Source: Nymphalis io
Taxonomy: Eukaryota; Arthropoda; Insecta; Lepidoptera; Nymphalidae
Reading direction: 5' to 3'
Length of the DNA stretch: 64,000 nt
Assembly (NCBI RefSeq): GCF_905147045.1
Contig: NC_065897.1
Location: 511,001 to 575,000 of the forward strand
The notes beneath the pieces were generated by a model. That model was not told the origin of the DNA. It made no database searches and worked only from the letters and a program-made list of their open reading frames with translations. The position numbers and the translations under genes are program-made. Positions 47,376 to 58,667 of this stretch are shown piece after piece; within the stretch, counting starts at the first letter, position 1, and every line of letters starts with the position of its first letter.

Positions 47376-47845
47376 TATATTGATACGAAATAGCAAAATT
47401 AAAACTTATTTACTTATAGTACGGATATAGTATATTTTTTAATATACGACAAACATTAAACGATTATAGTTGTTGTGCTGATAAATATAAATGTATTGAT
47501 GAATATTGGTTGTCGTATTTCAAAGTGTTCTGACGAACATTTGCCTCTGGAACAGAGGTGCAATTAACGGCAGATGTCCCCCCCTTTATTTCAAACAAGG
47601 TGTTCGATACAATACGCAGACTCAACATCTGGTAAACTAAACATTTTACAGTAACTACTCCCCGATGTAGAATTTCTATTATTGCTACAATATTCTATTC
47701 GAAAACTTTCGAATAGTTTCTATTTTATTACGATGTTAGAGAATATTTATTGGCAATTTAGTCACCATCCTACTTGTTGAAATTTTATAATAAATAATAT
47801 AAATTATTTTTTAACTCTCCCGGACAGTAGACGCCTCAGTAAGTA

Positions 47846-48144
47846 AGTAGCAGCCTGTAAATATCCCACTGCTGGGCTAAGGCCTCCTCTCCCTTTTGAG
47901 GAGAAGGTATGGAGCTTATTCTACCACGCTGCTGCAATGCGGGTTAGTAGAATACACATATGGCAGAATTTCAATGAAATTAGACACATGCAGGTTTCCT
48001 CACTATGTTTTCCTTCACCGTCAAGCACGAGATGAATTATAAACAAAAATTAAGCACATGAAAATTCAGTGGTGCTTGCCCGGATTTGAACCCACGATCA
48101 TCGATTAAGATTCACGCGCTCTAACCACTAGGCCATCTCGGCTA
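47846..48144 (-). mobile_element. S1 SINE, full length
   Basis: From CAGCCTGTAAATATCCCACT to the complete head ACTAGGCCATCTCGGC, with a TTAC-rich tail at the left. An 11-bp repeat AGTAGACGCCT (47826-47836 and 48163-48173) lies slightly outside both ends and may be the target duplication with extra bases added. Confidence 0.88.
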
Positions 48145-48514
48145 TCTAATCTTACAAATCTAAGTAGACGCCTATAGACGTCAATTCATTATTATTTATT
48201 CTATTATTATTCTAAGTTTATTTAACACTTTGATGTGATATATGTATCCGTACTTGATATGTAAACAGCCGGGTCTTCTGACACAAGTCCAAACATTTAC
48301 AGGATCGGCATACATCTTAAGGTTGAAGTAAGCCAGGTACGATCCGTCAAATACGCTACAAATGAGTAATGGACGTAATTCGTAACTACGATAACTCTTA
48401 GTAACACTTATATTTAAGCAGATTATAATGACGAATGAGTTTATATACTCGATTCATCAAATAGAATTGAATAATGAATTTCAATTTAAACAACGAGTTC
48501 AAATCATAGCGAGC

Positions 48515-48781
48515 AGAACTAATATAATAATAATAATATCCTGGGACATTATTCACACACGGCCATCTGATCCTATACTAAGCAGAGCTCGTACTATGGA
48601 AACCAGTCAACTGATATACTACATATAAGACCTTTATTTTACAAATACATACTTACATAGATAATTACAGCCAGACTTAGGACAAAAAGACATGTTCATG
48701 CACACAAAAGTCTGTCTTGGGTGGGAATCGAACCCACAACCTTCGGCGTGAAGTATCTACCAACCACGTCAACCGGCCCGT
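48515..48781 (-). mobile_element. S3 tRNA-headed SINE
   Basis: (TAA)n at the left, CCTGGGACATTATTCACAC, then GGGTGGGAATCGAACCCAC and GTCAACCGGCCCG. A loss in the anticodon-like region (GGCGTGAAGTATC) distinguishes it from 19724. Confidence 0.86.
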
Positions 48782-48939
48782 AAGATATATATGTTTATTT
48801 TAATCGATTTATTAAAATAGATATTTTATAAACTAATAACTTGTATTACACTTATAAAATCCAAAAAGGTTTGACCTCAATACACAAATGCATTATTATA
48901 TGCTAATTAATTTTTTAATTGTATCATACCTTGGATTAG

Positions 48940-49023
48940 ACCAGTGTTTTGGAGTAAGCTCTAAATTTCCTCAACAGGGAACAGCCTTGGTCTATCTGTA
49001 GGATATTGACAGACAGTCTGTTA
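48940..49023 (+). mobile_element. S1 SINE 3' fragment, degraded
   Basis: GTTTTGGAGTAAGCTCTAAAT, TTCCTCAACAGGGAACAGCC and GACAGTCTGTTAATC follow the S1 3' order loosely. Confidence 0.4.
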
Positions 49024-49499
49024 ATCAACGGAAGTGAATTAAACTTTTTTGAAAAATTAATTTTTAATTAATTTTTTAAATAGGTTTCGTCTGACTGTGT
49101 CTACTTTAATGGTACTGTAGATTCTTCGATATATTAAATTATGTAGTCCTTTTTATTTATTCATTTTTAATATCAAACATAATGTTATTAATAAAAGGCT
49201 TTCTCCTTTAATAATACGTACTAATACGTACGAAAATAACCATTCATTTTTTATATACGACAATAAGACTAAGCTGTTTGATCATAATGAAATGTACACG
49301 CGTTTTTTGCAGTAAACATGCGCTTACATTTTAAAAATGTAGATGCAATATTATAATATTAAGCTTACATTTCTCACATACTAGTTTGCATGAAAGAAAA
49401 TATTTTATATAAAATATAAGCTTTTGTTAAATGTAAGTCTGTATGCTTTTTTGTCATCTATATAGTCTTGTACAGAATATGTTCCTTATTAATTTATAT

Positions 49500-49642
49500 G
49501 ATACTAATTTTTGCTCGCGGTTTTGTTAGCTGTTAGATATAAAAATGGGGCTTTCTTGGACTTCAAGTTTGCTTCGTACCAAATTTCATCAATATCAGCT
49601 CAGTGGTTTAGCCCTGAAAGGGTAAAAAACAATTTACTTTCT
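49500..49642 (-). mobile_element. Helitron-like (H) fragment
   Basis: ACTAATTTTTGCTCGCGG (worn end), GTACCAAATTTCATCAATAT and TCAGTGGTTTAGCCCTGAAA in minus H order. Confidence 0.5.
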
Positions 49643-49747
49643 CATTTCTCTTGAGACAATTTGTGCAGTCCTTATATAGTGTTCATCCTTTACCAGTTAT
49701 TCAACCGCCATTTTGCTACTTTGTAATGCTGTGATCTGTATAGAGTC

Positions 49748-49870
49748 AACGTAATTACAGTGTGCAAGGGACATAACATCAACGTCATCAAGGGTCAGGC
49801 CATATTTGTCGGCGCGTTGACAATATTTTTGCCATATTTCTTACAGTGGCAATGTCTATTTGCGAAGACA
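49748..49870 (+). mobile_element. S2 repeat fragment, degraded
   Basis: CGTAATTACAGTGTGCAAGG, GACATAACATC and ATTTCTTACAGTGGCAATG, then CTATTTGCG, in S2 order. Confidence 0.6.
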
Positions 49871-49996
49871 ACATTTACAAACAGTTGGCCAGATTTTCTA
49901 TTCAACTCAGTTCTTACATATAGCTTTTTACATAAACTTTTTGAGTAATAAAATAATAAACCACAAAAACTATTTATCCAAGAAGCCTCTTCGATG

Positions 49997-50428
49997 TCAT
50001 ATTACAGGACTAAATTGAATGTCTACCGGTTCAGATGTAGGTTCTACCAAGAGATCAGTAAGGAACTCGGAAGTTACTCGTTTCCTCATATGAAAAAATA
50101 ATTTCATAAAATAGTCTATAATAATGCCGTCTGAAACTGGCTTTACAAATTTTTCATCATCAATGCGAATATATGCACATCTGGCATAAGCCAGGTACAT
50201 TAAAAAAACAACTAGAAACGTTTCGGGAGGTGTCACAAAAAGCCGATAAAGATTCGATACAAAGCGTTCCCCGGCTGCGCTGCCCTTTGTAGCGTAATGA
50301 TGTATGCTGTATCGTTCACCGCACTTATTACAATTGTAGATGTATTCCTGCTGGATGTGACAGGATAATGTAAAATGAACAAAGTTAATATTCAAAATTT
50401 TCAAAAGTAAATAGTTTAGATACAAATA
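49997..50428 (-). pseudogene. degraded ORF, possible Merlin/IS1595-type transposase relic
   Basis: The longest ORF in the window (161 codons, 50482 to 49997). Its first ATG lies in an adjacent S2 repeat, so that start is not real. Within it are YNCNKCGERYSI (C51 and C54), then ERFVSNLYRLF and a hydrophobic FLVVFLMYLAYA segment, and near the end EPVDIQFSP. Order and spacing resemble the zinc-binding and helical N-terminus of Merlin/IS1595 transposases followed by their VEIDES motif, here altered. An in-frame stop falls right after, and HRRGFLDK follows it. No terminal inverted repeats were recognised. It could instead be an unrelated chance ORF. Confidence 0.3.
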
Positions 50429-50700
50429 TTTTTTTTTATATAAAATAGGTAGGTGGACGGAGAAATGGTGGTAAATGTTCATTTTCCCTCGTATACATTG
50501 GCGCTGTAAAAAATGTTAAACAATCCTGCCATAGCCGATGCGCCACTAGCCTTAGGTGCTAAGATCTTTTGTCCTTTGTGCCTGTAGATACATTGGCTCA
50601 CTCACCCTTCAAACACAATCTGATACGGAGTACTAAGTATTGCTGTGTAGCGATAGAATATCTGATAAGCGGATGGTATCTACCCAGACAGCCTTGCAAA
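50429..50700 (-). mobile_element. S2 repeat, divergent
   Basis: T run, ATAGGTAGGTGGACGGAG, CTGGCTCACTCACC-like TTGGCTCACTCACCCTTCAA and TCTACCCAGACAGCCTTGC. It supplies the false start of the ORF at 49997-50482. Confidence 0.82.
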
Positions 50701-52021
50701 AGTACGTATTCATTTATTTAACAACAAATCATTATTTATCTTTTATTATAAAGTATAAAAGTGGACTAAGGCATTCCATTCGTGTCAAGGCATTAAATAT
50801 ATTCATGACAAAAACTTATGGCGTTTTCATATATTTTAGTATTTTCTATAAACGAATTCGTCAATCGGCAATTCGGCAATCGATAGATAATTTGTCAATA
50901 TTCTCACTCATATAGCGGCAAAATCAAAATAACCGGAGATAAATTAGATGATCTGTTGATTTCATAGCTTTCCGAACCTCACGTTTGAAATACTTATAAT
51001 GCCATATTACAAGCAGAACTTTTCGACTGAAGAGGTCGATAGATTGTGTACGATTTAGTAGTAAGCAATAATATCTAAATTACCATATTGTGAAGTAATC
51101 AAGAATTAATAAATGTACATAACATCGGTACCCCATCCACACACCGTATCTCGTCGACAAATAATCACCTTGAGGAATTCACCCCTCCCGCATTGTCCCT
51201 TTGATCTCTGTTTTGGTTTCCATAGTCTACATCGATGTTGGTTTCAATTCGAGATCTCTTCAGTTTGAGAATAATTTCTGCTCGCACTGTGGGCATGTCA
51301 TGCAAATCTCTGTAATGTCGCTCGAGTGTCATGTCTGTCATGAATATAGTATTTTTGATTACATGAGTAATTACATCTAGGGAGGGTCTTTTAAATTACT
51401 CTTTAGTTTTTCGTCGTATATATTTCTTTTTGGATGAACAATTTCATAAATTTTCAGAATATACGACTTTTCTGTTTTTGAATTGTAATCTGCTTTTTTA
51501 AATTCAATAATCTCTAGTGTAATGGTATTAAATACTATGCCAAAAAATTACATATAATTTAACTTTATTCAAAACTCAATCTAATGACGTACGCTTTACG
51601 CAAAATATTAACATATTTTAAGTTTCATCCTTTTTTTTAGTACAATTATTATGTAAACAAATTGTTTTTAAGCTCAAACCATTAATGTATATTATCCGAA
51701 AATGTAAATCAACAAAAATGAAATCTAGTAGTATAATTTTAGTTTTAGTTTTTTTGCATAACTATTTAAAATACTTGAGATAAATTTCAAAATATGATCA
51801 ATTATCTCTAGCAAATAAAGCGTGGTAGAATGTGCACCGTTTCCGCGCGGTCTCGTCTGGAGCGTGGCTGGGTAAATTGGATGCGAAATCAAATAAAAAA
51901 TATTCACACTTATCCCTAAGAGGGGACGCTTAAGGATATACACGATATCATTTAAATCTTTATATAAATTACGGTGCAAAATTACTGTAAGTAAAAATAA
52001 ATATATATAGGTACATTTATT
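50701..52021. other. no gene seen
   Basis: An octamer ATGCAAAT (POU site type) at 51300-51307 is the only motif noted; it may be chance. Confidence 0.5.
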
Positions 52022-52315
52022 ACTGGTGGTAGGGCTTTGTGCAAGCTCGTCTGGGTAGGTACCACCCACTCATCAGATATTCTACCGCAAAACAGCAGTA
52101 CTTGATATTGTTGTGTTCCGGTTTGAAGGGTGAGTGAGCCAGTGTAATTACAGGCACAAGGGACATAAAATCTTAGTTCTCAAGGTTGGTGGCGCATTGG
52201 CTATAAGTGATGGTTGACATTTCTTACAATGCCAATGTCTAAGGGCGTTTGGTGACCACTTACCATCAGGTGGCCCATATGCTCGTCCACCTTCCTATTC
52301 TATAAAAAAAAAAAA
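52022..52315 (+). mobile_element. S2 repeat, full length, young subfamily
   Basis: Complete, ACTGGTGGTAGGGCTTTGTG to poly-A12. Almost identical to the copies at 7713 and 56431. Confidence 0.95.
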
Positions 52316-53662
52316 TGTAGCTATTATTTAGAATTTTATTTAATTACAACAAGTATTGTGTATTATTGCATTATAAATGAATTAATTATTAATCAAAGAT
52401 CATTTTCTGTTATTCAGTTTTGTAGAATCAAAGGCAAATGTAGAAGCTTATATTTTGTTATTTAAATCCAATCTACTAAAGGTATAAATACACTCAGTGG
52501 GTTTTTTATTATTACATTGTGTTGTTATGAGGACTAGCCAACTCATCTTGTTCATCTTGCAAGTTGGAATTGCTTAACTTAATAAAAAACTTAAATTAAT
52601 TCACTAGACATAATACTCCTCTATCTGATTCTATGATTTATTTTGTATGAAATATAAAGATAAAGGAACATTTATTATTATTAAAATTTTACAAAAACAA
52701 ATATTGCATAATTATAGTTCGTATAAAACAATTTATGTATGTTTGTGAATTGTGATCGTGTTTTGTTTATAGATGAATTCATAATCATATATTAATATAT
52801 AGGTAGACTATATGCGTGGGCTGCACCGTTCTCGCTTATATACGATACTCTCATTTAAAAAGTCTTTCTTTTAATCGTTTAACTGTCAGAACAATATTCT
52901 CTAAACTTTTATAAATACGTTTTCCATGTCATATGGATAATTAATGAATTGTTATAATATCAAAAAATCTTCCATTATCAATAGCAACATTATCAAAAGA
53001 CGGAGATTTTGCGAGAAAAAGGAAAACCAGGAAGATTTTTTTCTTTGCTTATAAAAAGCGAAATGACTGGTACGAAGGAATGACTTGTCTCAGAGTTCTT
53101 TGTAAGACTTGCAATCAAAAACAATGATCGCATTATGTCTTTGTAATCTTAGCATCGAAGGGAAACATGAGTACGCTATATCCCTTGCACAAACAAACAC
53201 ATAACAAGTATGTACCAACACCATAGCATATTAGAAAAAGTATCTCAATCGTCAAGTGTCTTGAGCGTGCGATATTTAATTTCAATAAAAATGTCAGGTT
53301 TTAAAATAAAAATAATATCAATTGCAAGGATTTCAAGAGCGCTTCATAGAACTGTTAACATACCGAATATAATAAAAAAAACAATCGACAACATCCAACT
53401 GAGCACCCTTCAGAACACAATACTTAATTGAGACTCAGGTGCTCTCTTTAGCGAACGGAGCGGGCTGCGAATCACTCACACGTCGTCACTTGTGTACACT
53501 AATCCTTAGCACGTGGTACAAGTCACTGTTATACTGTATTATTCATATTATTTGGGGCTTATATATTATTTAGCCCAGTTGAATTAAAACAAATAAAAAA
53601 ATAAATGTAATTAAAAATTAGCACCGGTGACGCGCGACACCCAACGCGATACAGCGTTCATT
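52316..53662. other. no gene seen
   Basis: AT-rich; the 73-codon ORF at 53210-53431 is unsupported. Confidence 0.55.
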
Positions 53663-53674
53663 GGTGACGTCACC
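53663..53674. promoter_or_regulatory. CRE-type palindrome
   Basis: GGTGACGTCACC contains the full CREB/ATF site TGACGTCA, in a locally GC-richer patch (53625-53690). Binding is inferred from the motif only. Confidence 0.4.
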
Positions 53675-53755
53675 ATGGTCTCTATATGATATATGTTCGT
53701 TCTTATTATGAGCAAGTAAGCATTATGAGGTTATAAACATTAATTGCGATTTATT

Positions 53756-53983
53756 TGGTGGTAGGGATTTGTGCAAGCTAGTCTGAGTAGAAACCACACA
53801 CACGTAATATATTTTACAGCCAAAGAGCAATATTTAGTTTTGTTATGTTTCGGTTTCAAGGGTGAGTGAGCCAGTGTTACTTCAGACAAAAAGGCGGCAC
53901 ATTGATGATGTAAGGCATGGTTAATATTTCTTACAGTGCCGATGTCTATGGGCAGTGGTGACCACTTACTCTCAGGTGGTCTG
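53756..53983 (+). mobile_element. S2 repeat, divergent
   Basis: TTGGTGGTAGGGATTTGTGC, AAGGGTGAGTGAGCCAGTGT and GTGACCACTTACTCTCAGG; no poly-A end is left. Confidence 0.85.
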
Positions 53984-55245
53984 GTATACATATATTTACA
54001 GTTAACAGATTATAATTAATATTAAACTGATTTAATTGAAGTTTTAATATTACAAAAAATAATTCTTTTTTTAATTCCGCTTAATTCTATAGCTTGGATC
54101 TAAATTTTATCCCGCGTATTGAGATATGAAAATATAAAGCCACCATTCATTCGACGACGAACTCCAGTCATTTAGTATATTAATCTAAAAAATACCAAGT
54201 TTATGATTAATAACAAATAACTTGGATACTAAAATGTGCGTTGGGTGCAAGGTGTTAAGTAAAATACGTTCGGAATGACAATTTCTTATACAGACATGAT
54301 TGTTTCTTTGTTCGTTCGAACGCAGCCGACCGTTTTTTGTCCATTATCATAATTATATTTGATATGAATCAATCTTTTTAATTACGCTTGTGACAACCCA
54401 CCTCGTCTTACCTATGCGTTCGCATCGCCTTTAATTTCGGGGTTGTCTATGATCAGGTTATATCTCGAGATACAATACATTATATAATATTGCATAATGC
54501 AAATCTTACATTTGCTAATTATTCACCAAAATTATCCAATCGATTTGAAAAGAAATACCGGAGAATAGACTTTTATATTAATTTTTTCCGTTCAAAAGCT
54601 TCCATGTCAACCAAAAGATTACTAACTTTGTGTGACGGAAACAAAAATCTGTTATAAATAGTACGTACGTCATAATTTCTAGTTTTAAATATATAATATT
54701 ATGTAAACATAAATAAATAGTACAGTGAATGGCAATAATGATTTATATACGTCATTTATATGTTTCGAGATAGTTAAGGGTGTACACACGCACGCATCAC
54801 GCTGACATGTTGATCAATATGTGTGCACCCTACAGAATCCGTTGTTTGATTGACGCTCAGGTGCAAATTTTTGTATCAAGTGATACTTGTTAGTACTAAT
54901 ATATGATAAATAAAAAGCAATTTGCAAATTGCAGTTGGTCGTGGTAGTCTGGTGGATAGAAGGAGTGGTTCTTTGCTTAAATAATGTTAGTTAAATTAAT
55001 GTCGTGTTCGGCGGTCTAATCGGCGGAATAAATGTGGTCATTTGTATATGCCAACCCGGATTGATTCTGTGTGGTAAAATGTTTTATTTTTTCAATATAA
55101 AAGTGGGTTTATGTCCAGCAATGGTATATTTTCTATTTGTTACATTTTTTTTATTAGTCGCAAGAAGTAATCGTAGATTTCAATATTGTAAACAGTTTCT
55201 TTTAAGTATAATAAAACTAGTATGTGTCTTGTGATACACTGACTA
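53984..55245. other. no gene seen
   Basis: AT-rich; the 76-codon hydrophobic ORF at 55004-55234 has no homology I recognise and stops just before the hairpin. Confidence 0.55.
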
Positions 55246-55296
55246 ATTCATCGCTTAAACAGTAACCCAGTTAGGGTTACTGTTTAAGCGGTGAAT
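55246..55296. repeat. long hairpin, 17 perfect pairs extended to 23
   Basis: CGCTTAAACAGTAACCC (55252-55268) pairs fully with 55274-55290 around loop AGTTA; six further pairs outside include one T-G. Confidence 0.96.
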
Positions 55297-55554
55297 ATTG
55301 ATGTCAAGCAAAAGGTAAGTTAATGAGTGGGTGGTAGATAACCTCCAAGGTCATCGACCTGTCTCCCACTAAAAATAAATGGCGGTTAATCAACTAGTTA
55401 TTAGAGTATAACACTCTATATGAAAACTTTTCATCTGTTAGAATATAGGGAAGAACAACCTATTCGAGTTGAACAGCTATGTTAATAGAAATATAACATT
55501 CCGTAATTATACCAGTACTACGATTACTATATATGGAAATTTTGTACGTTTCCG

Positions 55555-55808
55555 CAACAGCCTGTGAATGTCCCGCTGCTGGGCTAAGGGCTCTCCATTT
55601 TTTGAGGAGAATGTTTGGAGCTTATTCTACCACGCTGCTCTAGTGCGGGTTGGTGGAATACACATATGGCAGAATTTCAGTGAAATTAGACACATGCAGG
55701 TTTCCTCACGATGATTTCCTTCACCGTAAAGCACGACATGAATTATAATCACAAATTAAGCACATGAAAATTCAGTGGCGATTGCCCGTGTTTGAACCCA
55801 CGATCGTC
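55555..55808 (-). mobile_element. S1 SINE lacking the first head bases
   Basis: From AACAGCCTGTGAATGTCCCG to GTTTGAACCCACGATCGTCG; the outermost head is missing and a Helitron-like piece follows directly. Confidence 0.85.
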
Positions 55809-55809
55809 G

Positions 55810-55933
55810 GAGGAAGGGCTTCACAGATTTGAATGAAATTTGGAATATAGATAGCTTAGCTTTGCCTTAATACATAGGCTACTCAACAGTTAACACCAGC
55901 ACGCTGGCGGGAAGCCGTGAGCGTGAGCTAGTA
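55810..55933 (+). mobile_element. Helitron-like (H) 3' part
   Basis: GATTTGAATGAAATTTGGAA, ACATAGGCTACTCAACAG and the end GCGTGAGCTAGT. Follows a truncated S1 directly. Confidence 0.55.
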
Positions 55934-56280
55934 ATAAGGAATCCTTGAAAAATGTCAACTCAATAAATGAATTACAGTATTATCACGTGAACAATCAATA
56001 CATAGAAAGATCGATTAATATATTATTTTTTTAATATTTTATTGAACATGCCGCCTGTAGGCTGTGTCAAGGTGCGATATGCGGATTAAGAGTAGATTGG
56101 AAACGTGTCTGCGGCGCCATGTCAGTGCCAATTAATATCTACTTGGCTGCTGGTGTCTGTCATAAATATGTTTTTATATCAGCGAATAAACCCTTTTTAT
56201 AAGAAACATCTAGAAACAGTATTCGAGGAGATATTCTATAAACAAAATTTAAGTTCAGTTATATCCATGTTTTTTTTTTA

Positions 56281-57345
56281 CAGCTAATAGGCAAGCGCTT
56301 GACCGTTGACATGCCTGATCTTAAGCATAGTCACGGTCTAGGATGTAGCGCGCCTGCACAGTCGTGGCCCCTGGGTGGTGCTAAATGAGCAACATACTCC
56401 AGGTGGTAGGCTTCGGCCGCAGCTAGCTTTACTGGTGGTAGGGCTTTGTGCAAGCTCGTCTGGGTAGGTACCACCCACTCATCAGATATTCTACCGCAAA
56501 ACAGCAATACTTGATATTGTTGTGTTCCGGTTTGAAGGGTGAGTGAGCCAGTGCAATTACAGGCACAAAGGACATAAAATCTTAGTTCCCAAGGTTGGTG
56601 GCGCATTGGCTATAAGCGATGGTTGACATTTCTTACAATGCCAATGTCTAAGGGCGTTTGGTGACCACTTACCATCAGGTGGCCCATATGCTCGTCCACC
56701 TTCCTATTCTATAAAAAAAAAAATAGCATTACCACCCTGCGAACAAAGCCGCGCCGCCAAGCGATCTGTCGCGACGCCAGATTTACCTAGTCATGTGGCA
56801 CGTCGTGATCCGGTGCGATGTAGTAGTTTATCTTGGGGGATTGGGTCTGTATAGTTGTGCTCTGCATTTGTCGCCAAGCTCTGACCGTAGTCGTAATGAT
56901 GCCGGCCAGCTCAATCTGGAGGGCAGCGGGATCCGAAGCACGGTGCACCGCTGGCCGACCGCAGTTAGTAGGGGGCCCAATTAGTAGGTTCGCCATCTAC
57001 GAAAGGCTGCCACGCCAACTTGCGAAAAATCCTGGGATGGCTTCCATCGTGCTGGTTGGCGACCAGAGATAGGTCCCGGTGGCGATTTCCAGGGGGGTTC
57101 GGGCGTCTCCGCGGTCTCCAGTTGAGTCTACCATTCCCGTCACTGCGGTGAAAGTCACGGTGTCTAAAATGTAGCACCTCGTACAACTTCCATTTCCCCC
57201 CATACCTGTTCACACCCACACGCTTATGATTTTAAGTCTAGAGTGAATAGGCATCTTCTAGGCAAGCGCGCTCCATCTTAGACTGTATCATCACTTTCCA
57301 TCAGGTGTAATAACAGTCAAGCGCTAGCTTATGTATAAAAAATAA
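56281..57345 (+). mobile_element. GC-rich LINE-like element remnant, interrupted by an S2 insertion
   Basis: The GC-rich block stands out from its AT-rich surroundings. Its end reads, in one plus-strand frame, HAYDFKSRVNRHLLGKRAPS followed by TAG at 57280, typical of the C-terminus of jockey/CR1-type LINE proteins, then a 3' UTR and an A-rich tail. The left part (GGTAGGCTTCGGCCGCAGC, then ATTACCACCCTGCG) resembles a repeat common in moth and butterfly genomes and is split by an S2 copy at 56431-56723. Several overlapping ORFs between 56787 and 57219 are open because of composition; none resembles a known protein. It may be a composite of two elements. Confidence 0.5.
56431..56723 (+). mobile_element. 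S2 repeat, full length, young, nested in LINE-like element
   Basis: ACTGGTGGTAGGGCTTTGTG to poly-A11. It interrupts the GC-rich element between GCCGCAGC and ATTACCACCC; TAGCTTT before and TAGCATT after look like a 7-bp target duplication with one change. Confidence 0.95.
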
Positions 57346-57618
57346 ATAAAAAAAAAACATAAAATCCATGTAGTTAAATGATTACACATGTAACAGCAAT
57401 GTGGGTCTGTAATAACTTCGTTCGTACCTCACTTTTGAAATGATAACTATTAATTGTGATAGGCTATTTGTAGCGTGTAAGCTTTAAATTTTATAATTTG
57501 CTATCGTCAATACCTTTTGGCATTTCACGATTGTTTTCATTGATATGTTTCGAGTTTGTACTTCAAGAAAAACTAAACGGATCCGAATAAAATGTTAGCT
57601 TTTATCATCAAGTTTTAC

Positions 57619-57745
57619 AGTCAAGCACCGCCAAGTTTACTGTGCTTTATTTGTGTTAATACATCGTGAGGAAAATTGCATATCACACGTTCTTTTAAAT
57701 AAACGAGGTATTTGCCCAGCTGTGGAACATTTAAAGAGTATTTCA
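57619..57745 (+). mobile_element. S1 SINE, degraded
   Basis: CAAGCACCGCCAAGTTTAC, ACATCGTGAGGAAAATTGCAT and TGCCCAGCTGTGGAACATTT in S1 order with a large internal loss. A 22-bp tandem duplication starts at its 3' end. Confidence 0.5.
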
Positions 57746-57773
57746 TATCAAGAACATTTAAAGAGTATTTCAT
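57725..57773 (+). repeat. 22-bp tandem duplication
   Basis: GAACATTTAAAGAGTATTTC plus AT occurs twice, at 57725-57746 and 57752-57773 (period 27), starting inside a worn S1 end. Confidence 0.9.
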
Positions 57774-57794
57774 CATTTTTGTTCATTTGAGTAC

Positions 57795-58017
57795 AAACAG
57801 CAATATTCAGTATTGTTGTGTTTCGGTTCGAAGGGTGAGTGAGCCAGTGTAGTTATGGGTACAGGGGACATAACAACTTAGTTCCCAAGGTTGGTCGCGA
57901 ATTGGTGATGTAAGGAATGGTTGATATTTCTTACATCGCAAATGTCTATGGGCGGTGGTGATCACTTACCATCAGGTGGCCTATTTGCCAGTCCGCCTTT
58001 CTATTTCATAAAAAAAG
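57795..58017 (+). mobile_element. S2 repeat, 5'-truncated
   Basis: From CAGCAATATTCAGTATTGTT to CTATTTCATAAAAAAA. Its GGGCGGTGGTGATCAC resembles older S2 copies. Confidence 0.9.
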
Positions 58018-58318
58018 TACGAATACATAAGATAAATATTCCGTTATATAAACAAACACTTTTCCAGTAGCTACAGTTTTTAAACAAACTAATCAATCAT
58101 CACTGAATGCCATTGTATTCAAAACGTAAAACGTATAAAAAAATGAATCAAAAATTTACAAGCTTGGGAATATTCTACTAACAAATTGTCACTTTACCGC
58201 AATCATATCGAAATGTAATTATTACCGTTTAACCGTTTTTCTATTCTACTCCCATAACAATTCAGTTGCGTTCGATCGAAGCTAGATCGGAACAGAATCT
58301 GGAACATATCGTTGCCAT

Positions 58319-58538
58319 TATAAATAAGTAGAACGGACTCAGTTACGATTCAGCTAAGGTTTATTTTTGCGATGAATTGAATCGTGGAAATTAGTAGAAT
58401 TGGCCCCTGTTCGTACAAAAGTATTATTATATTTGAATGTATTCATTAGTAGGTTTCACGAAACATCGATGTTTATACATCGCGATGTTCGTGTGGACGT
58501 GGACAGTGACGGAGCGAGTGACGCGGAGCCGGCGACAG
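58319..58538 (+). promoter_or_regulatory. candidate alternative promoter and first coding exon
   Basis: A TATAAATA box starts at 58319, and an initiator-like TTCAGCT places a start near 58352, 33 bases downstream, the usual spacing. An ORF opens at ATG 58437, with an in-frame ATG at 58485, and reads to a CAG|GTGCGAG donor at 58538/58539. The peptide (MYSLVGFTKHRCLYIAMFVW, then TWTVTERVTRSRRQ) has a short hydrophobic stretch followed by basic residues. The donor leaves phase 0, the phase in which the 39558-39630 exon ends, so both could splice to one downstream exon. An upstream two-codon ORF (ATG 58372) weakens the start. No function is known; it could also be the start of a separate gene or chance. 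Confidence 0.28.
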
Positions 58539-58667
58539 GTGCGAGCGATTATAAGGGGAAAATGTGCCGTGAAACATGCGTGTGAACGATTTGTGTGGAC
58601 GTTTCTGTCATTTTTTCTTTTTTTTAAGTATTTATTTTACAGTCATTGGACTGTGGTCTAAGCCTGT

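Noticed and set aside
56787..57219. Overlapping ORFs in several frames on both strands
   Set aside because: The region is GC-rich, which lengthens open frames by chance, and lies in a mobile-element remnant. No frame has recognised domains apart from the LINE C-terminus near 57226-57282.
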